Assembly (NCBI GenBank): GCA_903842755.1
Contig: CAIMNF010000399.1
Span: 1-8,280 of the forward strand
Direction of reading: 5' to 3'
DNA length: 8,280 nucleotides
Source of the DNA: Oligoflexia bacterium
GTDB taxonomy: Bacteria; Bdellovibrionota; UBA1018; CAIMNF01
Shown one piece after another: positions 1 to 6,620 of this stretch. Position 1 is the stretch's first letter. Each line of letters begins with the position of its first letter. A program made the translations under genes and the position numbers. The notes under the pieces are model-generated. The model saw only the letters and a list, made by a program, of their open reading frames with translations, did not search any database and was not told the DNA's origin.

Positions 1-1
1 C

Positions 2-1024
2 GTTTTTAATACCTCGATGAGTGGTTATCAAGAGATCCTGACTGACCCATCCTATGCAGGACAAATGATCTGCTTTACCTCAGCCCAAATCGGAAACACG
101 GGAGCAAACGTTGAAGATCTTGAAAGTAAAAAGATCTCTGCTCACGCAATGATCATCGCAAATTATACGCCACGCCCCTCTAATTATCGATCGACGATGA
201 CGCTTAATGATTTTTTAATCAAGAATGGGGTGGTCGGAATTCATTCGTTAGACACGCGCGCATTGACTCTTTATTTACGGGACAAAGGGGTTGCTACTGG
301 AATGATTCTTCCCGAGCGCGACGAATCAGCTCTCGCGGATTGGAAAAAGTCTCGACTCGAAAAAAACCATGATCAGAAATACGATGGAATTGACTGGATT
401 ATGCGGGTCACCACCCAGGAACCTTATTGGGCTAAAGCTACGAACGGCGGGGTCGCTTCCTTTAAAGTAGTCGCGTATGATTACGGGATTAAACAGCAGT
501 TGGTCCGAGAACTCAATCAAAGGGGCTGCGATGTGCTGATTGTCCCCGCCGATTACCCATCGGAAAAAGTTTTAGCGGAAAAGCCAAACGGCGTATTTTT
601 ATCGAATGGTCCAGGCGATCCTGCGCTTGCAACTTATGCGGTTAAAAACGTAAAGAATCTGCTTGGAAAATTGCCCATTTTTGGCGTCTGCATGGGACAT
701 CAAATTTTGGCCATGGCGATGGGTGCAAAAACATATAAGCTTAAATTTGGTCACCGAGGGGGCAATCAGCCGGTCAAGAGTTTCGAGAAAGGCTTGGTGG
801 AAATTAGCTCGCACAATCATGGATTTGCCGTGAACGAACTTTCGTTGCCTTTAGAGGCGATCGTTACCCATAAAAATTTAAATGACAATTGTGTAGAGGG
901 AATCGCGATTCCAAGCTTGAATGCGTTCTCGGTACAATATCATCCTGAAAGTTCGCCTGGGCCTCATGATTCCAGTTATTTGTTTGAAGAATTTATTGAA
1001 AAAATGAGAGCGTTCTCACGCTAA
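2..1024 (+). CDS. carA: Carbamoyl-phosphate synthase small subunit (glutaminase), 5' end outside window
   Basis: This subunit hydrolyses glutamine and passes ammonia to the large subunit CarB, which makes carbamoyl phosphate for pyrimidine and arginine synthesis in the cytoplasm. The reading frame is open from base 2 and reads VFNTS before MSGYQEILTDPSY, which matches the conserved interior of CarA. The ATG at 17 is therefore not the real start, and about 30 codons are missing to the left. Counting from that Met, the N-terminal CarA domain covers residues 1 to about 140. The class I glutamine amidotransferase domain covers about 150-335, with SNGPGDP near 198, the nucleophile Cys225 in GVCMGHQ, and His309/Glu311 in QYHPES. 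These correspond to Cys269, His353 and Glu355 of the E. coli enzyme. KFGHRGGNQPV and SPGPHD are also typical of CarA. The full catalytic triad is present, so the enzyme should be active. carB is not directly downstream; a convergent gene follows instead. Confidence 0.97.
   Translation, partial: VFNTSMSGYQEILTDPSYAGQMICFTSAQIGNTGANVEDLESKKISAHAMIIANYTPRPSNYRSTMTLNDFLIKNGVVGIHSLDTRALTLYLRDKGVATGMILPERDESALADWKKSRLEKNHDQKYDGIDWIMRVTTQEPYWAKATNGGVASFKVVAYDYGIKQQLVRELNQRGCDVLIVPADYPSEKVLAEKPNGVFLSNGPGDPALATYAVKNVKNLLGKLPIFGVCMGHQILAMAMGAKTYKLKFGHRGGNQPVKSFEKGLVEISSHNHGFAVNELSLPLEAIVTHKNLNDNCVEGIAIPSLNAFSVQYHPESSPGPHDSSYLFEEFIEKMRAFSR
999..1018 (-). terminator. Possible intrinsic terminator of the 1034-1684 gene, inside the carA 3' end
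   Basis: Read on the - strand, a five-pair stem TGAGA/TCTCA with loop ACGC is followed directly by six T residues (+ strand A999-A1004). It begins 16 bases past the stop codon of the - strand gene, so the position fits. The stem is short and only two of its five pairs are G-C. An overlapping alternative stem AGCGT/ACGCT (1009-1022) is also possible. On the + strand neither hairpin is followed by a T run, so it would not serve carA. Confidence 0.3.
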
Positions 1025-1033
1025 GTTCAATCG

Positions 1034-1684
1034 TTAAAATTTGGAATCAAAATTATAAATATGTTTTACATCGATATGAGAAAACCGCTGGTGCTTGAGT
1101 TTCATTTGAGCGAGCTGAAGAATTAATTTTAAATGGCGTGATGAATCCTGAAAGCGAATTTTCTTCACTTCTTTTAAGATGAAAGGACGCATTTCAACCG
1201 GATGAAAACAAAATCCTTGAGAAAAATACCATTTTCCCTGATGAAGAAAGATTCTTCCTTCAAAAAGGTCCCCGGTTGAAAAGGCTTGGTTGAGTTTTCG
1301 ATCCACTACAACGTATTTTTTTCGAGAAAAGAGGTCTTGGATTAAAAGCTTTTTTCCAAACAACGTAAACCGCTTTAATAAAAAAAGAGAGTGAACGGAG
1401 CTACTGAGCTCTTGATAAGTTTGTTTGTCTTCTGGGCTGAGCTCTTGATCGTGCAGCCTCGAATAATAACGAATAGGCGGAAGGTCGATGCCGGGCAAAT
1501 CGCGATCTAGTAAATACCAATCCATGAAAAGATTCATTCGTTGCTCAAATTCGGGGTCGTCTTCGTAGATAATTCCCGCGCGTTCAAAAAACTCTTGTTT
1601 TGCTTGGAAGACCTCGCGGTAATAATTCCCCGTCGTAAATTCTTGAATGACGGGTTCGAGTTTAAGAAGCATGGTTTCGGTCAT
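1034..1684 (-). CDS. Conserved-looking hypothetical protein, 216 aa
   Basis: I do not recognise a named family. The predicted protein is soluble, with no signal peptide or membrane segment. The N-terminal part is acidic and aromatic: residues 29-61 contain KQEFFERAG, then EDDPEFEQRM and a DWYLLDRDLP stretch, probably helical. From memory, this EDDP...F...WYLLDR pattern resembles hypothetical proteins of deltaproteobacteria and Bdellovibrio relatives, but I cannot confirm this. Residues 110-165 look beta-rich (LLIQDLFS, KYVVVDRK, GDLFEGRIF, KWYFSQGFCFHP), like a small barrel. The C-terminal 40 residues are basic and helical (KLILQLAQMKLKHQR). The first ATG (1684) is used here; a second in-frame ATG lies four codons on, and neither has a clear Shine-Dalgarno sequence. 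The gene converges on carA with 9 bases between stops and diverges from the GT9 gene. Confidence 0.8.
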   Translation of the reverse strand: MTETMLLKLEPVIQEFTTGNYYREVFQAKQEFFERAGIIYEDDPEFEQRMNLFMDWYLLDRDLPGIDLPPIRYYSRLHDQELSPEDKQTYQELSSSVHSLFLLKRFTLFGKKLLIQDLFSRKKYVVVDRKLNQAFSTGDLFEGRIFLHQGKWYFSQGFCFHPVEMRPFILKEVKKIRFQDSSRHLKLILQLAQMKLKHQRFSHIDVKHIYNFDSKF

Positions 1685-1768
1685 TCTATGATTCTAATCC
1701 ACAACAAATTTTATTCAAGCCTGAAGAGTAAAGTTGAAGGCGAGCGGGAACTAGAATAAGCTCTGTAA
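1685..1768. promoter_or_regulatory. 84-base divergent intergenic region
   Basis: This spacer lies between two divergent starts and must hold the promoter for the six-gene + strand run unless that run is driven from elsewhere. For the + strand, a TAGAAT box at 1752-1757 is the best -10 candidate. It has no convincing -35 at normal spacing: TTGAAG at 1734-1739 is only 12 bases away. It would also leave a leader of about 5 bases before the ATG at 1769. I see no operator-like palindrome or riboswitch. Confidence 0.35.
1691..1718 (-). promoter_or_regulatory. Candidate promoter for the 1034-1684 gene
   Basis: On the - strand TTGAAT (bases 1718-1713) and TAGAAT (bases 1696-1691) are separated by 16 bases. 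They match the sigma-70 consensus boxes at 4 of 6 and 5 of 6 positions. Transcription would start at or within a base or two of the ATG at 1684, so the message would be nearly leaderless. This is a sequence match only, and such matches are common in AT-rich spacers. Confidence 0.25.
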
Positions 1769-2869
1769 ATGATTCTAAACCCTAAACGAATTCTAGTGAC
1801 TAAATTTCGTGCCATGGGGGATACCGTTTTATTGACGGCTGCATTGAAGGAACTCCATCGCCATTATCCAATGGCCCAGATTCATGTCGCAGCAACGGAG
1901 CCCTGGGTATGGTTACTCGAGGGGTTCCCAGGGGTGACTCAGCTTTGGCCTGTAACCTGGCATCATGATCGGACCGCTAGGACCAAAGCAATTACGCGAT
2001 TAGCATTTAAGCTAAGAAGCGAAAAGTACGACTTAGTTTGTGCATTTCATGCTTCACCTTCGTCGGCCATGATTGCACTCTCTTCTGGTGCAAAAACACG
2101 GTCGGTCCATTTTCATAGTTTCAAGGCAAAAAATGTGTATTCCACGGTGGTTATTCCGGGAAAAGGTCAAATGAAGCCCGTAGTGGAACGCGATTTGGAT
2201 ACCGTCCGCGGTTTAGGGCTTGAAGTCCCAGCCGGAGTGATGCCGGAAATCTTCCTCAAGCAATCCGAAAAAGACTTTGCAAAAGAGGAGATCAGCGCTT
2301 GGGGCCTGAAAAGGCCGTTCCTCGGGATTGCTCTTGGCGCAAGTCGACCGACGAAAATTTGGCCACTTCACCGCTTTGCGGATGTCGCTCAAAAGTGGTT
2401 AAGGGAAACTTCGGGGAGCGTATTAGTGATTAGTGGCCCCGGCGAAGAAAAATTAAGCGAGGAGTTTTTTAAGTCGATTCCGCAATCGCCGGAATGCAGG
2501 GCCAATATTCAGACCATGCCAGCAGCAAATGTTCGAGTTCTTGCGGCTCGACTTTCGCAATTAAATGTTTTATTGGGAAATGATTCCGGTCCTCGGCACC
2601 TGGCCACAGCAGTAGGAATTCCAACGGTTACTGTATTTGGGCCAGAGCACCCATTAGAGTGGCACCCGTATCCATTAGATCGTCACCCTCGATTATTCGT
2701 TGACCATCTTCCTTGTCGGATTGGAAACGAGCCTGGTTCACCGCCCTGGTGCGGTTTAGTGGAGTGTGTCGCAGAAGCGCATCAATGCATGACTCAAATT
2801 TCAGCAGACAGCGTGCATGATCAAGTCATGCGAGTATATCGGGAATATGGAAAAAATATCGGGATTTAG
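1769..2869 (+). CDS. Glycosyltransferase family 9 protein, ADP-heptose:LPS heptosyltransferase-like
   Basis: GT9 enzymes typically add heptose from ADP-heptose to the lipopolysaccharide core at the cytoplasmic face of the inner membrane. The 366-residue length is normal for the family. The N-terminal Rossmann half opens with KRILVTKFRAMGDTVLLTAAL (residues 6-26), the family's acceptor-side signature with Gly17-Asp18. The C-terminal half has the donor-side loop LGASRPTKIWPLHRFA (189-204) and the hallmark NDSGPRHLA (271-279), followed by GIPTVTVFGP (283-292). Near the end, cysteines at 316, 328, 333 and 340 with CMTQIS match the usual cysteine-bearing tail. There is no clear Shine-Dalgarno sequence before the ATG, but homology begins within six residues, so the start is sound. 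It heads the operon and overlaps the GT2 gene. The sugar may not be heptose, so I give no symbol; WaaF or WaaC-type is possible. Confidence 0.9.
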   Translation: MILNPKRILVTKFRAMGDTVLLTAALKELHRHYPMAQIHVAATEPWVWLLEGFPGVTQLWPVTWHHDRTARTKAITRLAFKLRSEKYDLVCAFHASPSSAMIALSSGAKTRSVHFHSFKAKNVYSTVVIPGKGQMKPVVERDLDTVRGLGLEVPAGVMPEIFLKQSEKDFAKEEISAWGLKRPFLGIALGASRPTKIWPLHRFADVAQKWLRETSGSVLVISGPGEEKLSEEFFKSIPQSPECRANIQTMPAANVRVLAARLSQLNVLLGNDSGPRHLATAVGIPTVTVFGPEHPLEWHPYPLDRHPRLFVDHLPCRIGNEPGSPPWCGLVECVAEAHQCMTQISADSVHDQVMRVYREYGKNIGI

Positions 2870-3761
2870 CTTGGTTCGAAACGGGATCAAATTTGAATAC
2901 CCCTTTTTAGAGTCGTGGCGTTCTTTACTTCCCTTAGTAGATGAATTGGTGATCAATGTGGGGGTAAGCGAGGATTCCACGTTAGACGTAGCCCGAGGTT
3001 TTGCTCAACAAGAAGGTCAAGGAAAAGTCAAAATTATCGAAACCCATTGGCCAGTAGATGATCTTCAGAAGAAAAAATCGGGACTCATCCTTTCGGAACA
3101 AACCAATTTGATTTTAGATCACTGTACGCATCGTTGGTGTTTTTATTTGCAGGCCGATGAAGTTCTACACGAAGACGATGATGGCGTCATTCGGCAAAGT
3201 ATTCATTCTGCAATGACGAAGAAATGCGAAGCGGTCGTTTTCGAATACCAACATTTTTATGGGTCTTATAATGTGATTCAGAAGACGCGCTCTTCTTATC
3301 GGCGTGAAATTAGGATCATTGACCGACTTTGTGGGGCCCGAAGTGTGGGAGATGCGCAAAGTTTTCGAAAACCCAATGCGGCCGGAGCACTCACCGAAAA
3401 ATTGACCGCCGTTTTGTCCCCCGCGAGAGTTTTTCACTATGGTTGGGTGCGAACCCCCCAAGCAATGAAGGAAAAGACCGTATTTATGGACCAGCTTTAT
3501 CACGGTGATCCGGTCGATCAGACGGGGTTACCTCATACCGGGCAGAACTTTAAGTACAAGCGTTTTTGGGGATTGAGGGAATATCAGGGGACTCACCCTC
3601 AAGTCATGAAAAATAGAATTCAATCGAAGGGGTGGACCTGGGATTTAAAGTCGTCGCCGTTTGTATTTACCCTAACGGATTTTAAAAAAGTAGTCTTAGA
3701 TACGTTAGAGCGTTTTACGGGCTATCGTGCTTTTGAATTTAAAAATTATAAAGTAAGGTAG
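2847..3761 (+). CDS. Glycosyltransferase family 2 protein
   Basis: GT-A fold transferases of this family move a sugar from a nucleotide donor to a glycan or lipid acceptor, usually on the cytoplasmic side of the membrane. The 304-residue protein begins MEKISGFSLVRNG, followed by the donor-binding region around ESWRSLLPLVDELVINVGVSEDST (22-45). The predicted metal site is in FYLQADEVLHE (99-109), where the usual DxD appears as ADE with Asp104. HYGWVR (197-202) and the following helix are typical of a GT2 subgroup. The ATG at 2847 is preferred to the in-frame ATG at 2817 because the family's first strand begins right after it; the extra ten residues (MIKSCEYIGN) look like read-through of overlapping sequence. 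The start lies 23 bases inside the GT9 gene, suggesting coupled translation and a shared pathway. The sugar and acceptor cannot be told from sequence. Confidence 0.87.
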   Translation: MEKISGFSLVRNGIKFEYPFLESWRSLLPLVDELVINVGVSEDSTLDVARGFAQQEGQGKVKIIETHWPVDDLQKKKSGLILSEQTNLILDHCTHRWCFYLQADEVLHEDDDGVIRQSIHSAMTKKCEAVVFEYQHFYGSYNVIQKTRSSYRREIRIIDRLCGARSVGDAQSFRKPNAAGALTEKLTAVLSPARVFHYGWVRTPQAMKEKTVFMDQLYHGDPVDQTGLPHTGQNFKYKRFWGLREYQGTHPQVMKNRIQSKGWTWDLKSSPFVFTLTDFKKVVLDTLERFTGYRAFEFKNYKVR

Positions 3762-3765
3762 CGGA

Positions 3766-4503
3766 ATGGAAATAGCGCCACTTCGCGTTTTAATATTCGA
3801 CAATAATAGGGAACCTCCCAGTTTCGGAAGTTCGAATCTTGTTCATTGGGTCTTAAAAACAACTCCACCGGGCACCGAAGTGATCGTGCGTAGGCCCCCA
3901 CATGCGGATCTTCCTCAGCGGGAAGGCTTCGATGCGGTGGTACTGTCCGGTTCAATTACGTCCTGCTTGGAAGAGCAGGAGCCATGGATCGCGCCTTACG
4001 ATCAGTGGGTCACCGAACAAATCCAAAAAGGGACCCCGTTGCTTGGCATTTGCTATGGCCATCAAACGCTTGCCCGGTGTCTTAACAAAATGTATGGAAA
4101 AGTGCCGCAGTTAAGAAAGTCTGAACATCCGGAACTTGGGTGGGTGAAAATTAATTTTGAAGCTCGCTCTGTTCTGTGGACGGGGTTGACGGATGGATTT
4201 TATACCTACGAATCCCATTATGAAGAAGTTTCAGAGCTACCGCCTCGATCCAAGCATATTGCTTCAAGTGAGCGTTGTTTGATTCAAGGTTTTGAGGGTG
4301 TGGATCGGCCTTACTTTGGAGTTCAATTTCACCCTGAATATTTTGTGGAAGAGGCGGAGCGTTCGTTGTCGGAGAAATTAAAAAAGGGTATTCAGAAGGA
4401 CTGGATTTTAAATCCTGGAAAAGGCCAGGCACTGTACGATGAAAAGGTCCCTCTTCAATTATTTAACAATTTTTTTGCGCTCGCGCAGGAACACAAAAGA
4501 TGA
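3766..4503 (+). CDS. Stand-alone class I glutamine amidotransferase
   Basis: The 245-residue protein is a single GATase1 domain of the GMP-synthase-glutaminase-like type, which releases ammonia from glutamine for a partner. It has the nucleophile elbow GICYGHQ with Cys96, and His189/Glu191 in FGVQFHPEY, so the triad is complete. The early LSGSITSC (60-67) and the conserved SHYEEVSELP (150-159) also fit the family. The roughly 50-residue C-terminal tail after the HPE motif is common in this stand-alone group. TAAGG at 3754-3758, seven bases before the ATG, is a good ribosome binding site and lies inside the end of the GT2 gene. Family members can be gamma-glutamyl hydrolases or partners of synthetases; no synthetase partner is in view. 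Its place between glycosyltransferase and membrane-protein genes suggests amidation or amination of an envelope component, which is inference. Confidence 0.88.
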   Translation: MEIAPLRVLIFDNNREPPSFGSSNLVHWVLKTTPPGTEVIVRRPPHADLPQREGFDAVVLSGSITSCLEEQEPWIAPYDQWVTEQIQKGTPLLGICYGHQTLARCLNKMYGKVPQLRKSEHPELGWVKINFEARSVLWTGLTDGFYTYESHYEEVSELPPRSKHIASSERCLIQGFEGVDRPYFGVQFHPEYFVEEAERSLSEKLKKGIQKDWILNPGKGQALYDEKVPLQLFNNFFALAQEHKR

Positions 4504-5486
4504 TGCCAAATACGCCAGAAAATAAAGTGGATTTTAAATCCAAAGTAAAATTAGCCTTAAAATTTCTTTTGGTCGTATTCATTTTTTGGCTCTTATTTAG
4601 AAAGGGCTTAGTGACGGCAGAGAGTGGAAGAAAGGTAATCCAATCTCCCACAGTCCTTGCTCTTGAGTGTTTGCTCATGTGCCTCAATTTGGTATTTTCC
4701 ACCGTGCGCTGGCGATTTTTATTAAAATGCCATGGCGTAGACCTTCGCTTTAAAGATACCCTTACCTACAGTTTTATCGGAAATTTCTTTAATATAGCGC
4801 TCCCGGGCGCAGTCAGTGGAGATGTGGTTAAAGCCGTGTACGTTTCTGCAAAATTTAAAGAAAAACGCTCTTCATTATTGGGCAGTATCCTTTTTGACCG
4901 GGTCATTGGACTTTCTGCGCTGGTGATTGTCGGTACGGTCTCCGCAGCGGTCAGCCAGAGTGTGGATTGGGGCGGCTCACTCCCCCATTTTTTGCTCTTT
5001 TCGGTTTATGGGATGGGTTTTGGTGTGTTTCTTTTTTTTGCGTACCTTTTCCTTTCCCATCGCAGGGACCCTGTACTTCATTTTTTTAAAAAATTAACTC
5101 ACTGGAATTCAAAGCTAGGCTCCATGGAACGCGTCTATGTGGGAGTCATGCATTACCGACACCACGCTTCCGAGGTCATGCGGTCTTTGATGATGTCTGT
5201 GCTCATTCATTTTTTATTGGTGACGATTGTTTTTTTACTCGCGAATACGTTGTCCGCGCAGCCGCTCCCGTTTATCGGATTATCGGTAGTGGCGCCCATC
5301 GGGGTCTTGGCTACGGCAATTCCGGTGCTGCCCGCTGGAGTGGGAACCGGGCATGCTGCGTTTTATTATCTTTTTAAGTTGGTGGGGTCTTCACAAGGTG
5401 CTGAAGTTTTTAGCTGGCTCGTGTTCCTTCAGGTTGCGTTAGGTTTAGTCGGTGGAGTCGTTTATTTAAGAACAAAGTTGGAATAA
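4500..5486 (+). CDS. Flippase-like membrane protein, UPF0104 / LPG_synthase_TM family
   Basis: A 328-residue inner-membrane protein with about seven to nine hydrophobic segments, for example near residues 17-34, 52-68, 133-152, 162-186, 230-249, 257-278 and 302-323. NFFNIALPGAVSGDVVKAVYV (95-115) carries the family's LPG...GD signature, followed by the FDRVIGL motif (132-138). PAGVGTGHAAFYY (278-290) is the C-terminal conserved glycine-rich motif. This fold is the membrane half of MprF and is also found in AglD-type proteins; members are tied to lipid or glycan translocation and modification. No C-terminal aminoacyl-transferase domain is present, so it is not a full lysyl-phosphatidylglycerol synthase. 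The ATG at 4500 overlaps the upstream stop as ATGA and is preceded by AGGA at 4487-4490; a second ATG at 4503 is also possible. The context suggests it acts on the product of the neighbouring sugar transferases. Confidence 0.88.
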   Translation: MMPNTPENKVDFKSKVKLALKFLLVVFIFWLLFRKGLVTAESGRKVIQSPTVLALECLLMCLNLVFSTVRWRFLLKCHGVDLRFKDTLTYSFIGNFFNIALPGAVSGDVVKAVYVSAKFKEKRSSLLGSILFDRVIGLSALVIVGTVSAAVSQSVDWGGSLPHFLLFSVYGMGFGVFLFFAYLFLSHRRDPVLHFFKKLTHWNSKLGSMERVYVGVMHYRHHASEVMRSLMMSVLIHFLLVTIVFLLANTLSAQPLPFIGLSVVAPIGVLATAIPVLPAGVGTGHAAFYYLFKLVGSSQGAEVFSWLVFLQVALGLVGGVVYLRTKLE

Positions 5487-5506
5487 AACATGCACAGAAA
5501 TGAGGA

Positions 5507-6613
5507 ATGAGTTCCTTTGCATTGCGCCCGTTTCAACTCGAAGCGCTTCAGGCCCTAGAGTCCGCCAAACACTTGATTTTAATGGCTCCCACGGGGAGTG
5601 GAAAAAGCGCTATTTTCCAGGAGTTTTTATATCGAAACCCCCAGTTGCGCGCTTTATTAATCTCTCCGTTGAATGCCCTGACCCGCCAACACGTGGAGCA
5701 GTTAAAACTTAAATTCGCGGGGTCGGCTTTTGAGGTAAGAGGAGGGAGTCAGGAGCGTCCGCCTTCCGGCCCTGGAGTCTTGGTTACAAGCCCAGAAATG
5801 TTAAAATATGACCAACGGATCAAAGCCTGGGACCCCAATTTTTTGATTGTGGATGAGGCGCATTGCATTTGGGAATGGGGCGAGGGCTTTAGGCCAGAAT
5901 ATAAGTTTTTGTTTACAGTGGCGAGAGAGTGGTCAATCCGGAACAGCTTTTGGTGTACTGCGACTTTTCCACCGCAAGCGAGAATTGAATTGAAACGGGA
6001 GCTTGGTTTTCCGATCAAAGAACTGGGCCGTTATTTAGTCCCTTCGCAGTTAACGATTCAGTCGGAACGTGTTTTCATCTCGGAACGGATTTCGGCAGTT
6101 TATGATTACGTGAACCCCAGACAGGACCGTCTAGGAATTATCTTTAGCGCGACTCGCAAGATGTCCGAGCGGCTGGGGGTTTTTTTGAAGCAGTGGAAAA
6201 TTCCATTTTGGATTTATCACGCCGGGATGAGCCCTGAAGAACGCGGAGTACTTGAGGCGCAGTTTAAAAAGGAAAATCGGGGAATCATTATTGCGACCTC
6301 GGCTTTTGGGATGGGGATGGATTTGGCCCAGCTCCGCTATTGCATTCTATTTGACCCCCCATTTACGTTGCTTTCCTTGTCGCAAGCCCTGGGACGAGCA
6401 ACTCGGACCGGGCAGCCTGCCGAAGGTTTGGTGTTATGGCACGAGGATGATTTTAAACGATTAGAGTGGATGATTCAGGGCCGGCCTCAGCGAGAACGAG
6501 AACTTGATTGGGTAAAACGTTGGTGTGAAAGTGGTGTAGGCAAAGAGCAATTTTTAGAAAATTACTTTAATTCTACCGACCAGGGTTGCGCCGCGCCCGT
6601 TTCCGAGTTGTAA
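5507..6613 (+). CDS. Compact RecQ-like DEAH-box ATP-dependent DNA helicase
   Basis: A superfamily 2 helicase of 368 residues with the RecQ layout. LRPFQ (6-10) precedes Walker A APTGSGKS (27-34). Further motifs are DEAH (116-119), TAT (151-153), GIIFSATR (210-217), ATSAFGMGMD (263-272) and QALGRATRTG (293-302). CIWEWGEGFRPEY (120-132) right after DEAH matches the RecQ aromatic-rich loop that couples ATP use to unwinding. RecQ proteins are often about 600 residues with zinc, winged-helix and HRDC domains. Here only Cys340, the ENYF sequence (351-354) and Cys361 remain of the zinc module, and the protein ends seven residues later. No frameshift explains this, since meaB starts eight bases on. 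The ATG has GAGG only one base upstream, so initiation is weak or coupled. Activity in repair or recombination is likely but unproven; recQ itself should not be assumed. Confidence 0.85.
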   Translation: MSSFALRPFQLEALQALESAKHLILMAPTGSGKSAIFQEFLYRNPQLRALLISPLNALTRQHVEQLKLKFAGSAFEVRGGSQERPPSGPGVLVTSPEMLKYDQRIKAWDPNFLIVDEAHCIWEWGEGFRPEYKFLFTVAREWSIRNSFWCTATFPPQARIELKRELGFPIKELGRYLVPSQLTIQSERVFISERISAVYDYVNPRQDRLGIIFSATRKMSERLGVFLKQWKIPFWIYHAGMSPEERGVLEAQFKKENRGIIIATSAFGMGMDLAQLRYCILFDPPFTLLSLSQALGRATRTGQPAEGLVLWHEDDFKRLEWMIQGRPQRERELDWVKRWCESGVGKEQFLENYFNSTDQGCAAPVSEL

Positions 6614-6620
6614 TGAAGGG

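Noticed and set aside
1541..1759. 72-codon + strand open frame opposite the unknown gene
   Set aside because: It is the antisense shadow of the 1034-1684 gene and has no recognisable domain; the - strand frame is longer and has protein-like composition.
2817..2846. Upstream in-frame ATG for the GT2 gene, adding ten residues
   Set aside because: The added residues lie before the family's first beta strand and overlap the GT9 end by 53 rather than 23 bases; the ATG at 2847 fits the conserved N-terminus better.
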